From an uncultured Lachnospiraceae bacterium (lineage in GTDB: Bacteria; Bacillota; Clostridia; Lachnospirales; Lachnospiraceae), in the NCBI GenBank assembly GCA_902780385.1, contig CACZFF010000003.1:1-64000 (forward strand): DNA of 64,000 nucleotides, in the 5' to 3' direction. Under the pieces are notes generated by a model that was not told the origin of the DNA, did no database searches, and saw nothing but the letters and a program-made list of their open reading frames with translations. A program made the translations under genes and the position numbers. This document shows positions 51,837 through 60,865 of this stretch, piece after piece (within the stretch, counting starts at the first letter, position 1; each line of letters opens with the position of its first letter).

Positions 51837-53060
51837 TCAGTCATCTTCGAGAATGCGGATCACTTTGCGCACTTCGGAGAGCTGCCTTGCACAGTCTTCA
51901 AAGGAGGATTCCTTCATGCTGCCCGTTGTGAAGGCCGCCTCGCCCTCGGGTCCTCCGGGCATGGTCACTTCCTCAAACCCTCTGAAGAACTGTCTGGCCT
52001 TGTCGAGTTCCGAAGCGGGGATGCGGACGAAGAAACGGCTGGACTTGAGGGCAGGATCGCTGAGTTCCATCTTTTCATCCGACCAGCGGATCGGGATGTT
52101 TGCGCCCAGGTTCAGTACACAGTCGAGCATGTCGGAGACTACAGCGCTTGCGGTCGGGAACTTACCTGCGCCGCGGCCGTAGAACATGAGGTTATCGACG
52201 AGATTCCCATGCACGAATACCGCGTTGAAGACGTCCTCGACACCGTGGAGCGGGTGAGACGCGGGAACCATGTAGGGGGCCGTGCGCACATAGAAGGTGC
52301 CTGTCTGCCAGTCGCGCTCACTGATGCCCAGAAGCTTGATGGCCCTGCCCATGCTGCGCGCATAGGCGACGTCGGTCATGGAGATATTGCTGATCCCTTC
52401 GCAGGGAATGTCCTCATAGCGTACAGTCTTGCCGCACATGAGAGAGGAAAGGATGGCGATCTTGCGGCAGGCATCGTGTCCCTCGATATCCGCCTCGGGA
52501 TTGCGCTCTGCGTAACCTCTGTCCTGGGCCTGTTTGAGGACATCCTCGAAAGAGATATCCTCCTGCTCCATCCTTGTCATCATGTAGTTGGTCGTCCCGT
52601 TGAGGATGCCGATTATCTTTGTGATATATTCCGGAGCCAGTGATGTATTCATAGGGCGGATGATGGGAATGCCGCCTCCTACGCTGGCCTCAAAGAGATA
52701 GCTGCAGTTGTTCTCAGCCGCGATCCTCAGAAGTTCGGGACCGTGCGCGGCGACCAGTTCCTTATTGGAAGTGCAGACGCTGATGCCTCTTTCAAGTGCT
52801 TTTTTGGAAAAAGTAAAAGCGGGTTCCTTGCCTCCCATGGTCTCGCAGATCACACGGATCTCGGGATCGTCGAGGATGATATTGAAATCATGAACGACTC
52901 TGTCCGCGTAGGGACTGTCGGGAAACTCACGAAGGTCAAGAATATATTTGACCTCCACTCCTTCGGGCACTCTTCTCTTCACTGAATCCCGGTTGATGTC
53001 AAAAAGTTCGACTACCCCGCTGCCAACAGTTCCAAATCCCAACACTGCAGCTTTTATCAT
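51837..53060 (-). CDS. hom: Homoserine dehydrogenase
   Basis: This 407-residue NAD(P)-dependent enzyme reduces aspartate semialdehyde to homoserine. It has the Rossmann motif 'VLGFGTVGSGVV' (6-17), the substrate region 'GGGIPIIRPMN' (~127-137) with 'GILNGTTNYMMT' (~151-162), and 'EADIEGHDACRKIAIL'. The C-terminal ~60 residues look like a short ACT-like tail. It is one gene upstream of lysC and one gene downstream of the ACT-domain protein, so the three together suggest a threonine/lysine branch unit. Confidence 0.93.
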   Translation of the reverse strand: MIKAAVLGFGTVGSGVVELFDINRDSVKRRVPEGVEVKYILDLREFPDSPYADRVVHDFNIILDDPEIRVICETMGGKEPAFTFSKKALERGISVCTSNKELVAAHGPELLRIAAENNCSYLFEASVGGGIPIIRPMNTSLAPEYITKIIGILNGTTNYMMTRMEQEDISFEDVLKQAQDRGYAERNPEADIEGHDACRKIAILSSLMCGKTVRYEDIPCEGISNISMTDVAYARSMGRAIKLLGISERDWQTGTFYVRTAPYMVPASHPLHGVEDVFNAVFVHGNLVDNLMFYGRGAGKFPTASAVVSDMLDCVLNLGANIPIRWSDEKMELSDPALKSSRFFVRIPASELDKARQFFRGFEEVTMPGGPEGEAAFTTGSMKESSFEDCARQLSEVRKVIRILEDD

Positions 53061-53179
53061 CTTACTAGTCCATTCCTTTCCATTTGCTACAAAAATGCTA
53101 CATAAGTTTTTTATCTGTTCCGATATTTTTGCAAAGCGGCTGCAGAGCCGCCCTCATCTTTCCCTGATCTGTCTTCCCC

Positions 53180-53614
53180 TTATCTTCCCGTCACGCGCAC
53201 ACGGCGGATCCCTTCTCTGGCCGAGATCCTCTCGATGATCGTGTTGACGCTGATCGCATTCTCCAACATCTGCATACTGATACTGACAACGGCGATGCCG
53301 TCCACAGGAATTGCCTGATGGATCGTGAGGATATTAGCCCCGCACTGTGCGATGGTCTGGAGCAGATCGGACAGGACACCCGCCCTGTCGCTGACTTCGC
53401 ACACGATCGTGAGCATGGATCCGGGGAGATTGTTGTGAAACTCCTCGACGGAATCCTTGAATTTATAATAGGAACTGCGCCCGATCCCGACCTTCTCGGC
53501 CGCCTCGTTGACAGTCCTGGCTTCGCCCGATGAGAGAAGCCGGTTCGCCTCTGCCACTTTCCTGAGTACGGGCGGCATGGCGGATTCATGAACTATATAA
53601 TAAGCAGATCCCAC
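53180..53614 (-). CDS. ACT-domain protein (UPF0735/PheB type)
   Basis: This 144-residue protein has a helical N-terminus ('PVLRKVAEANRLLSSGEA...VNEAAEKVGIGRSSYYKFKD', shown in part) and a C-terminal ACT domain (~70-140, 'VCEVSDRAGVLSDLLQTIAQ'), as in UPF0735/PheB proteins that accompany homoserine dehydrogenase. It is thought to sense an amino acid. A GTG at 53612-53614 is chosen because GGAGG lies 8 bases before it and the family begins near this point. Confidence 0.85.
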   Translation of the reverse strand: MGSAYYIVHESAMPPVLRKVAEANRLLSSGEARTVNEAAEKVGIGRSSYYKFKDSVEEFHNNLPGSMLTIVCEVSDRAGVLSDLLQTIAQCGANILTIHQAIPVDGIAVVSISMQMLENAISVNTIIERISAREGIRRVRVTGR

Positions 53615-53742
53615 CGGAACACCTCCTCTGCAGTCCGCCGTCAGCGGACATTTGTGCGTGCACGATGGATATCTTATCACGCCTGCGCCATCTTTGCAAG
53701 TTTAAACCAAATGTTTTTAAACGGTTTCAAAGCAAATGTTTT

Positions 53743-56487
53743 TCAGCAGCCTGTTTCGCTCTCAGAGCTTTGTGCCGCGGAACGGCCCAAAGCTCCGCTG
53801 ACCGCATCGGAGAAACCCGTTCCGGGCTTTCTCCTCGCATTGCCGCTCTGACGAGCGGCAATGAAAAGAGCAAAGATCAGCATGGCGGCAGCTGTCAGGG
53901 CGGAAACCGCAGCGGCGGGGACAAGGCCCGGGGGCAGGTAGGTGACAACGATTTCATGCCTGCCCTCCGGCACAAAGATGGCGGTCAGGGCAAAATCGGC
54001 CCTTTCCACTTCCGCCGGTTTTCCGTCGATCATGGCAGAAAAGCCGCTGTCATAAGGGATGGAGAATAAGAGCAGATTGTCTTTTTCCATCTCCGCTTTT
54101 GCGTGCCAGCCGTTTTTGTCAAACCCGAATTCACTGCAGGCGGAGGCGGCACGGTCATCACAGTGATCCGCAAACTCTCTGTAGGTCATTTCCCCGGGAT
54201 AGGTATCTGTATCCTCTTCCATCAGATCCCCGTATTTGTCGGCCATTTCTTCCGAAAGAATGATATTTTTCGCGAGTACCCGGTCTGAGACCACACCGTT
54301 CCTCAGAATATCATAATTCTCTTCGGTCATGTAGCTGTCAAAAGAAAAACCCATTGGAATATAGTTTTCTGTCTCGTAAACATTGTAGCCGTTCAGGTCG
54401 TTGAGCAGGCTGTAGCCGTCGATGCCCTTCTGGTCCGTATAGCTGTCCTCGTGTGAGACCAGGGTGTTTTCAATATAGTAGCGCACCGACATTACAGCCC
54501 TGGCGCCGATCCTTTCAAAGGGAAGCGTCGACTCTACGGTGCGGATCATGCCGATCCCGCGATACCACTCAAAAATAGAAGGATGCACCGTGCTTTCAAA
54601 GCAGTGCATGGTCGGATATCCCCACACCATCTCATAGTTGGTACAGGTGCCGTCTGTCTCGACACGGGAGAAGGGAGCATCGACGCCCGGCACCGGTCCG
54701 GACGTGGTCCCGGTATTTTCATCTGCGGCCGCTGAATCCTCAGGATCTGATTCAGCCTCTGCGGAGACAGGCTGGTCCGCGGCTGCCGCAGGACTGCCCC
54801 CGGTCCCTGAGGCCGGTCCGAGCAGAGGGCCCTGGGAGAGCATCTGCCGCTGCCATTTCTGAAATCCTGTATAGGAGATCAGGGAGCTGCCGTTATCCAG
54901 GACTGTATAGGTCGAGACGACACAACAGGCAATGGTCAGGAGCAGACAGACGATCCCGGGAATCCGGCGGCTGCCCTCCGTGAAAAGGCTGCCGCAGCGC
55001 CGCATGATCAGAACGATCAGAATCAGGGCGGCGACATTGATCAATGTCCCTGTTATCTCCCTGTCCAGAAGATTTCTGTTCTCGCTGATGGATGTAAAGG
55101 ACCATTGGCCCTTATCCTCCACCGGCAGAAAGCAGCACACAAGGAAGAAGGCCGTACAGGCAATTGAGAGCAGGGCGCCCCGCCTGAAAACTGCGCTGTC
55201 CCTCTCCTCCAGTACTTCCGCTGTCATACAGGCACACAGCAGGATGGGCATATAAAACCACCTGGTGTAGAAGTTGGAGTTGAAAGCGGAAAAAGCTGCA
55301 TTCAGCACCGGGACAAAAGCCATTACAGCCAAAACAGTCAGAAGTGTTTTTTTCCAGCTCCTGCGGCGCATCATCCAGAAGGCAAAAACGCCGGACATGG
55401 CAAAGCAGGGCAGGAAAAAGGCAAGGGAGCCGTTCCTGATATTGTCGTTTGTAAACAGAGTTCCTCTCGCAATGAGATCCGGAACCATAAAAAAGGATTT
55501 GAGGATGGCCAGCGGTGTCCCCGCATCCGGATAGGTGACCAGGTCATAGCCGTTGACTATCCTGGAAACACGTGTGTTGCCCAGGATCCCCCCGATGGAC
55601 TGGACCAGGAAGACGGCAGACAGCATAAGTCCCGACATGCCGGCGGCAAGGATCCTGAGGATCTCGGCTGCCAGGGAGGCCAGGCCGCTCCCCCTTGCGC
55701 GCCGGATCCCCCATCTCACCAGGTAATACAGGACAAAAAACAGGACCTGACCGAAGAAAAAGTAGTAATTGATCACGGACATCAGTGCTGTCATCAGCGG
55801 AAAGCCGAGCAGATCCGGGACTCCCGCCGCGGAAGATCCTGCCTGTGCAGTCTGTGCAGTCTGTGCAGTCTGTGCAAACTGTGCATCCTGTGCGGCATCC
55901 TGTGTGGAATCTCCTTGCTTCCTGCCCCGCCTGTGCTTTTCACACACCTCCCGGCTCTTTGCCACGAAGCGGTCAAAAGCCAGCAGATACAGAGGAAAGA
56001 AGGCCGTCACATCATGAAAATGCTGAAAGACGATATTGCAGGCCTGAAAGCCGGAAAAAGCATACAGAAAGGCTCCCGCAGCAGCGGCTTTGTCCGAGCG
56101 GGTCTGCGTCCGGATCCAGGCAAAGGCAGCCGCCGAAGCCGTACCGAATTTCAGAGCCATCAGGTAAGGTGTCATGTAGGGCAGCCAGTTCTCCGGAAAA
56201 GGAATGGTCAGCCAGAAAAAGGGACTTCCCCACAGGTAAAAGGCAAAGCTGCCTGTCATATTGCCGCCCAGATCGACCAGGGGATTCCAGAAAAAGCGCC
56301 CCTGGCGCACTGCCCGATGGGCAAAAATAAGAAAGGGTACCTGCTGGACATTGTAGTCCCCGTAATAAAAAAACAGACCCTTTCTGTAAATTAAAAAAGG
56401 AAGGACTGCAAGAAGATAGACCAGCACCCCTCCTATAAAAACCAAAACAGGCAATATTCTGTTTTTATTGATATTTCTGATACTCAT
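53743..56487 (-). CDS. YfhO-family polytopic membrane protein (GT-C-like)
   Basis: This 914-residue protein has about 13-14 membrane helices, mostly in the first ~530 residues, a large extracellular domain (~560-850) and a last helix near 875. Early motifs 'YYGDYNVQQVPF' (~41-52, with an Asp in the first outer loop) and 'LSFYLG..NP'-type helices match YfhO proteins. These are implicated in adding sugars to surface polymers such as lipoteichoic acid. Residues ~197-215 hold an Ala-Gln repeat (AQT units) from a 9-bp tandem repeat. It starts seven bases after yerC's stop. Confidence 0.85.
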   Translation of the reverse strand: MSIRNINKNRILPVLVFIGGVLVYLLAVLPFLIYRKGLFFYYGDYNVQQVPFLIFAHRAVRQGRFFWNPLVDLGGNMTGSFAFYLWGSPFFWLTIPFPENWLPYMTPYLMALKFGTASAAAFAWIRTQTRSDKAAAAGAFLYAFSGFQACNIVFQHFHDVTAFFPLYLLAFDRFVAKSREVCEKHRRGRKQGDSTQDAAQDAQFAQTAQTAQTAQAGSSAAGVPDLLGFPLMTALMSVINYYFFFGQVLFFVLYYLVRWGIRRARGSGLASLAAEILRILAAGMSGLMLSAVFLVQSIGGILGNTRVSRIVNGYDLVTYPDAGTPLAILKSFFMVPDLIARGTLFTNDNIRNGSLAFFLPCFAMSGVFAFWMMRRRSWKKTLLTVLAVMAFVPVLNAAFSAFNSNFYTRWFYMPILLCACMTAEVLEERDSAVFRRGALLSIACTAFFLVCCFLPVEDKGQWSFTSISENRNLLDREITGTLINVAALILIVLIMRRCGSLFTEGSRRIPGIVCLLLTIACCVVSTYTVLDNGSSLISYTGFQKWQRQMLSQGPLLGPASGTGGSPAAAADQPVSAEAESDPEDSAAADENTGTTSGPVPGVDAPFSRVETDGTCTNYEMVWGYPTMHCFESTVHPSIFEWYRGIGMIRTVESTLPFERIGARAVMSVRYYIENTLVSHEDSYTDQKGIDGYSLLNDLNGYNVYETENYIPMGFSFDSYMTEENYDILRNGVVSDRVLAKNIILSEEMADKYGDLMEEDTDTYPGEMTYREFADHCDDRAASACSEFGFDKNGWHAKAEMEKDNLLLFSIPYDSGFSAMIDGKPAEVERADFALTAIFVPEGRHEIVVTYLPPGLVPAAAVSALTAAAMLIFALFIAARQSGNARRKPGTGFSDAVSGALGRSAAQSSESETGC
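55843..55896. repeat. 9-bp tandem repeat inside the yfhO-like gene
   Basis: CTGTGCAGT occurs three times exactly (55843, 55852, 55861) and then three times with changes (CTGTGCAAA, CTGTGCATC, CTGTGCGGC). It encodes AQT/AQF-type tripeptides on a cytosolic or loop stretch. Gains or losses keep frame. Confidence 0.85.
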
Positions 56488-56493
56488 TTTTAT

Positions 56494-56799
56494 TTAGCCG
56501 GGGTTTTCGTTGTAGGATTTCATTCTGGAAAAAACCATGGTATAGCCGTCATTTCCGTAATTCAGGGAACGGTTCACACGGCTGATCGTAGCAGTGGACG
56601 CACCTGTCTTCTCCGCAATCTTCAGATAGGTGTCCTTTTTCTTGAGCATGGAAGCAACTTCGAAGCGCTGGGAAAGAGACAGCAGTTCATTGACCGTGCA
56701 CAAATCTTCAAAGAACTCAAAGCATTCCTCTTCATTTTCAAGAGTCAGGATTGCTTCAAAAAGATGTCTGACTGCGTCTGTTCTGATTTTATTATTCAT
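56494..56799 (-). CDS. YerC/YecD TrpR-like regulator
   Basis: This 101-residue helical protein matches the YerC family: 'LFEAILTLENEEECFEFFEDL' then 'CTVNELLSLSQRFEVASML' and an HTH 'TYLKIAEKTGASTATISRVNRSL' (~58-80, in part). It is a TrpR-superfamily DNA-binding protein found throughout Firmicutes. Its ligand and targets are not defined. The ATG at 56799 follows AAGTGGGGGG. It probably shares a transcript with the yfhO-like gene. Confidence 0.85.
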   Translation of the reverse strand: MNNKIRTDAVRHLFEAILTLENEEECFEFFEDLCTVNELLSLSQRFEVASMLKKKDTYLKIAEKTGASTATISRVNRSLNYGNDGYTMVFSRMKSYNENPG

Positions 56800-57068
56800 G
56801 TAACCCCCCACTTGCAACAATGATTTCTTAGCGGCTTTCTTATTTTAACATTTTACAACTGTGAAGTAAAGAAGTTGGTATTTTTATAATTTATATTAGT
56901 GCAAAATCTCAATTATGTCCATGCAGGTTGCAATCCACATTACAAATTCTACTTTACATTTGTCTGTACTTGTGTTATGTTGAATTCATTGCACAAATGG
57001 CTGTTGAATAATACTGCTTTTGTGCATAATACACATAATCTAAAGTTTTGTTTTTGGAGGTGCCAGCA

Positions 57069-57269
57069 ATGAGCAAAGGAACTGTCAAGTGGTTCAACAA
57101 CCAGAAAGGTTTTGGATTTATTTCCGATTCTGAAGGTAATGACGTTTTCGTACATTTCAGCGGGATCAATCAGGAGGGATTCAAGTCTCTCGAAGAAGGC
57201 GAAGCAGTTGAGTACGACGTCGTACAGGGTCAGAAAGGTCCTCAGGCCGTCAACGTAACCAAGATCTGA
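57069..57269 (+). CDS. cspA: Cold-shock protein
   Basis: This 66-residue OB-fold RNA chaperone has both RNA-binding motifs, 'KGFGFI' (RNP1, ~16-21) and 'VFVHF' (RNP2, ~29-33). The ATG at 57069 is chosen for TTGGAGGTG; the family begins MSKGTVKWF. An AT-rich leader of more than 100 bases precedes it, as is usual for mRNA-level cold regulation. Confidence 0.95.
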   Translation: MSKGTVKWFNNQKGFGFISDSEGNDVFVHFSGINQEGFKSLEEGEAVEYDVVQGQKGPQAVNVTKI

Positions 57270-57383
57270 CAAGATCAGAAAGCCATTTGACGATTGAAAA
57301 TACGACAGCTTTCATTGAAAGCGGTCAGTCACGCTTTTTGTCCCGGCTGGGACAGAGACTGTGAAATACGTTATTTACGGACA

Positions 57384-57424
57384 AAAGCCGGTACAGCAGA
57401 TTGTACCGGCTTTGTTGTTTTTTA
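57384..57424 (+). terminator. Terminator of cspA
   Basis: AAAGCCGGTACA (57384-57395) pairs perfectly with TGTACCGGCTTT (57402-57413), followed by GTTGTTTTTT. It is close to hisA's stop on the other strand and may serve both. Confidence 0.85.
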
Positions 57425-57439
57425 TGAGGGCAGGCCGAG

Positions 57440-58303
57440 TCATGCATAAGACGCCGCTTCTGCCGCGAGCTGGTCCAGGTCAAGGCTCCCGCCGAAAATA
57501 TTGAGGGCACTGCCGACAGTGACATCCATACGGCCTCCCGACAGGCCTGCGATGCGGGCCAGGTCTTCCGTGTCATGGACGCCGCCGGCATATGTGACAG
57601 GGAAGCCTGTCTGACGGCAGAATGCGCCCAGAATGCCTGCCAGTTCCTCCTGGATTCCGCCGCGTTTTCCTTCGACATCGGCCGCGTGAATGAGGAACTC
57701 GTCGCAGTGGCGGCAGAGGGTCCGAAGGTTCTCCTGTGTGATGATCCACCGGGTAAATTTCTGCCATCTGTCCGTGACGACTGCATACTGAGCTGCGGGA
57801 ACAGGAACAGAATCGGATTCTGTCCCGGCAGAAATGGGCTCTCCGCTCTCCTTCTCCGGGGGGGCAAGCCTGCGGCAGCTCAGATCGAGCACAAGCCGTT
57901 CGATGCCGACGGCATCTTTCATTTTCTCAAGGCGCTCCTCGTCAAGGGTGCCGCCGTGAAAAACATAGGAGGTCACGATGACATGGGAGGCGCCGGCATC
58001 CAGATACTGACCGGCATTTTCCGGGGTGATCCCGCCTCCGATCTGCATTCCTCCGGGATAGGCGGCAAGGGCGGACAGCGCCTGGGCGCGGTCTGCCTCA
58101 TATGCGGCCGGATCGGCCGCAGCGCTGTCGAGAAGGATGATGTGTCCCCCCGACAGACCTCTTTCGCGGTAGAGCGATGCGTAATACGCGGCATCCCGTT
58201 CAGATACGAAATTCTCCTTAACGGCCTGTCCCTCTCTGATCGAGCCGCCGACGATCTGCTTGACGCGTCCTCCGTGAATATCGATACATGGGCGTAATCT
58301 CAT
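57440..58303 (-). CDS. hisA: HisA-type isomerase of eukaryotic (HIS6-like) kind
   Basis: This 287-residue (beta/alpha)8 enzyme opens the ProFAR ring to PRFAR in histidine synthesis. It begins 'RPCIDIHGGRVKQIVGGS' (4-21), has 'GGHIILLD' and 'QIGGGITPENA', and later 'EFLIHAADVEGKRGGI' and 'DVTVGSALNIFGGSL'. These long motifs match yeast HIS6 better than bacterial HisA, which has 'PAIDL.GG'. An insert of ~25 residues (Glu/Ser/Pro-rich, ~150-175) lies before 'VVTDRWQKFT'. No other his genes are nearby; it follows dapB closely (18 bases). Confidence 0.88.
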   Translation of the reverse strand: MRLRPCIDIHGGRVKQIVGGSIREGQAVKENFVSERDAAYYASLYRERGLSGGHIILLDSAAADPAAYEADRAQALSALAAYPGGMQIGGGITPENAGQYLDAGASHVIVTSYVFHGGTLDEERLEKMKDAVGIERLVLDLSCRRLAPPEKESGEPISAGTESDSVPVPAAQYAVVTDRWQKFTRWIITQENLRTLCRHCDEFLIHAADVEGKRGGIQEELAGILGAFCRQTGFPVTYAGGVHDTEDLARIAGLSGGRMDVTVGSALNIFGGSLDLDQLAAEAASYA

Positions 58304-58321
58304 AGCTGCCTCTTACGATCA

Positions 58322-59077
58322 TTACGCCAGGACGTCGTGCATGGTGTAGAGTCCTGCGGGCTTGCCGGCCAGGAATTTTGCAGCCTCGACTGCGCCTTTG
58401 CCGAAAACAGCCCGGCTGTAGGCTCTGTGGGAGAGCGTAATAACTTCGTCCTCTCCCGCGAAGATCACATCGTGGTCGCCGACGATCGTGCCGCCGCGGA
58501 CTGCGGAGATGCCGATCTCTTTTTCACGGCGTTTCTCACGTCTGGTGCTGCGGTCATAGACATAATCATAGGCGCCGTCCATGGCCTCGTTGATGCTGTC
58601 GGCGAGGGCAATCGCTGTTCCGCTGGGAGCATCGAGCTTCTGGTTGTGGTGCTTTTCGACGATTTCAATATCGAAGCCGGCTGCAGCGAGTTTGGGAGCT
58701 GCCTCGGCCAGAATGGTCTGGATCAGATTGATGCCGAGAGACATATTGGCGCTCTTGAGGACCGCGACCTTTTCAGAGGTCTGTTTCATGGCAGCTGTCT
58801 GTTCCTCGGAAAGACCTGTGGTGCAGACTACGACAGGGATCGCACGGCCTGCGCTGTAGGCAAACAGACCCTCCATGGCTGCAGCCGTCGAAAAGTCAAT
58901 GATGACATCTGCCTCTTCCTTGCACTCATCGAGAGATGCATACACGGGGAAATCCGCATAGGCGCTTCCGAAAGCGTCGATTCCGGCAGCGATCTCAATG
59001 CCGGCATCTCTGGAAACGATGTCCGCGATCATATGTCCCATACGCCCGCAGGCGCCGTGAAGTATTGCTTTTACCAT
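58322..59077 (-). CDS. dapB: 4-Hydroxy-tetrahydrodipicolinate reductase
   Basis: This 251-residue enzyme catalyses the second step of the lysine/diaminopimelate branch. It has the cofactor loop 'LHGACGRMGHMIADIV' (6-21), the substrate motif 'EKHHNQKLDAPSGTA' (~138-152) and 'TTGLSEEQ'. The length is normal. It lies 55 bases after dapA, with which it must act in sequence. Confidence 0.94.
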   Translation of the reverse strand: MVKAILHGACGRMGHMIADIVSRDAGIEIAAGIDAFGSAYADFPVYASLDECKEEADVIIDFSTAAAMEGLFAYSAGRAIPVVVCTTGLSEEQTAAMKQTSEKVAVLKSANMSLGINLIQTILAEAAPKLAAAGFDIEIVEKHHNQKLDAPSGTAIALADSINEAMDGAYDYVYDRSTRREKRREKEIGISAVRGGTIVGDHDVIFAGEDEVITLSHRAYSRAVFGKGAVEAAKFLAGKPAGLYTMHDVLA

Positions 59078-59132
59078 CTTTGTCTCCTTCTTACATGTGA
59101 GTCTCTGAGCTTAGCCCATGATCACATGAATT

Positions 59133-60026
59133 TTATTTCAGAATTCCGAAATTGCGCATGGCAGCCTCAAGCTTTTTCGCGTGCTCCTCTTCCATCTCCG
59201 TGAGAGGCATGCGAAGAGGACCTGCGTTGAAGCCCATCATATTGACGGCCTTCTTGACAGGGATGGGATTGACTTCGCTGAAGAGGTTCTCGCAGAGGTC
59301 GAGAGTATCTTTCTGGATCTGTGCAGCGCCCTTGACATCGCCCTTGAGCATCTTGTCACACATGTCGTGGACAGCGCGGGGAGCGACGTTGGAGACGACG
59401 GAGATAACACCGAGTCCGCCCATGGACATAAGCGGAACGACCTGGTCGTCGTTGCCGGAATACAGGTCGATATTGCCGTCAGTCAGGGTCATGAGCTTGA
59501 CGATCTGGCTGATGTTGCCGCTGGCTTCCTTGATGCCGACGATATTGGGGACTTCCCTGACCAGCTGAGCCACTGTCTCGGGATTGATGTTTCCGCCGGT
59601 GCGGCTGGGAACATTGTAGAGGATGACCGGGCATCCGTTGGAAGCTTCCGCGACCATCTTGAAATGCTTGACAAGGCCCTTCTGTGTTCCCTTGTTGTAG
59701 TAGGGATGGATGACCAGAAGACCGTCGGCACCATAGGCGGCAAGCTCCTGAGAGAGGTTCATTGCGGTCTGTGTGCAGTTTGAACCGCTGCCGGCAATAA
59801 CGGGAACGCGCTTTTTGGTGTAATCGATGCAGAACTTACAGACATCCAGATGCTCCTGCTCTGTCATGGTTGCAGCTTCGCCGGTGGATCCGCAGACGAT
59901 AATGGCATCGGTCCCGTTATCGATCTGAAAATCGATCAGCTCCGCAAATGCATCATAATTGACAGAATAATCGTCCTCTTTGAAAGGTGTAATGATTGCA
60001 ACTCCTGCTTTTGTAAAAACTGACAT
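59133..60026 (-). CDS. dapA: 4-Hydroxy-tetrahydrodipicolinate synthase
   Basis: This 297-residue enzyme condenses pyruvate with aspartate semialdehyde. It has 'CGSTGEAATMT' (~41-51), the catalytic Tyr in 'YNVPSRTG' (~135-142) and the Schiff-base Lys in 'GIKEASG' (~162-168). GGAGG precedes the ATG. It opens a dapA-dapB-hisA run. The 80 bases before it carry no riboswitch that I can recognise. Confidence 0.95.
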   Translation of the reverse strand: MSVFTKAGVAIITPFKEDDYSVNYDAFAELIDFQIDNGTDAIIVCGSTGEAATMTEQEHLDVCKFCIDYTKKRVPVIAGSGSNCTQTAMNLSQELAAYGADGLLVIHPYYNKGTQKGLVKHFKMVAEASNGCPVILYNVPSRTGGNINPETVAQLVREVPNIVGIKEASGNISQIVKLMTLTDGNIDLYSGNDDQVVPLMSMGGLGVISVVSNVAPRAVHDMCDKMLKGDVKGAAQIQKDTLDLCENLFSEVNPIPVKKAVNMMGFNAGPLRMPLTEMEEEHAKKLEAAMRNFGILK

Positions 60027-60109
60027 TTTTTTCCTCCGTATAAAAACCTTCCGGCAGTGTCTCTTCTTCCTTTAATTCTAATTCAATTACTGAATCGATA
60101 AAAAAATCA

Positions 60110-60622
60110 TCAACTGTTTTCTGTTGTCTCGTATTTTTTAAACCGTACAGTGCTGATCTGGGAGATCTCGTCCACGAAAGTGCAGAGTTCTCCGCTCAGG
60201 ACACGTCCGGTAAAAATAACATCTGTGTCCCCCCGGTGGCTGACAAGGTCCCGAAGCTCTTCCACGGTGATAATATTGTTGTCGATCACGCCCAGAACTT
60301 CGTCCAGGACCAGAAGGTCGCACTCTCCTGTCGCCAGGACTTTTCTGGCAAATCCCAGACTGTTGCGGATGCTGGAGACGTCATCTTCTTTTTGCTCAAG
60401 GGAACGGTCATCGTAATCCACTTCCGATTTTTCAAAGCGGAAAATCTTGATGTCCGGTTCCATGCGTTTGCAGAAAAACGACTCCGCGAGTCCTCTGCCC
60501 TTCAGAAACTGAATGACGACAGCTGTTTTTCCGTCCGCCGCGGCGTCCAGAGCCATGCCCAGCGCTGCCGCCGTCTTGCCCCTTCCCTCTCCGGAAAAGA
60601 CGGTAATCTTACCTTTCTCCAT
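60110..60622 (-). CDS. Corrinoid adenosyltransferase-like P-loop protein (CobA type)
   Basis: This 170-residue protein matches ATP:corrinoid adenosyltransferases of the CobA/BtuR type: P-loop 'FSGEGRGKTAAALGMAL' (~8-24), 'AVVIQFLKG' (~35-43), 'LLVLDEV' (~104-110) and 'VIFTGR' (~135-140). The family adds the adenosyl group to cobalamin. The ATG at 60622 has AAGAGG upstream; a GTG 21 codons earlier is possible but its site is too close. No cobalamin genes are adjacent, so assignment rests on the motifs alone. Confidence 0.78.
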   Translation of the reverse strand: MEKGKITVFSGEGRGKTAAALGMALDAAADGKTAVVIQFLKGRGLAESFFCKRMEPDIKIFRFEKSEVDYDDRSLEQKEDDVSSIRNSLGFARKVLATGECDLLVLDEVLGVIDNNIITVEELRDLVSHRGDTDVIFTGRVLSGELCTFVDEISQISTVRFKKYETTENS

Positions 60623-60812
60623 TCGTATACCTCTTGGCAGGGGCTCAACTGCCTCCTGCGTACTGTTTTTTGTTCCGGTTTTCACTTCCTTTACAGCCTC
60701 AGACCGCCGGCATATTGTAAAAACATGTGTTACAGTGCTGAATTAACGCTTTACAGTAACATATCACGTTTAGTTTCGATTGTAAATAAAATGTCCGACG
60801 CTCGTCAAATGT

Positions 60813-60845
60813 CCGCAAATGCTCATGCCTGCATGGCATTTGCGG
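60813..60845 (-). terminator. Possible hairpin after argS
   Basis: CCGCAAATGC (60813-60822) pairs perfectly with GCATTTGCGG (60836-60845), 21 bases past the argS stop on the minus strand. The following sequence ACATTTGACG is only weakly U-rich. Confidence 0.4.
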
Positions 60846-60865
60846 CCGCTTTCCTCGCTGTTTTA

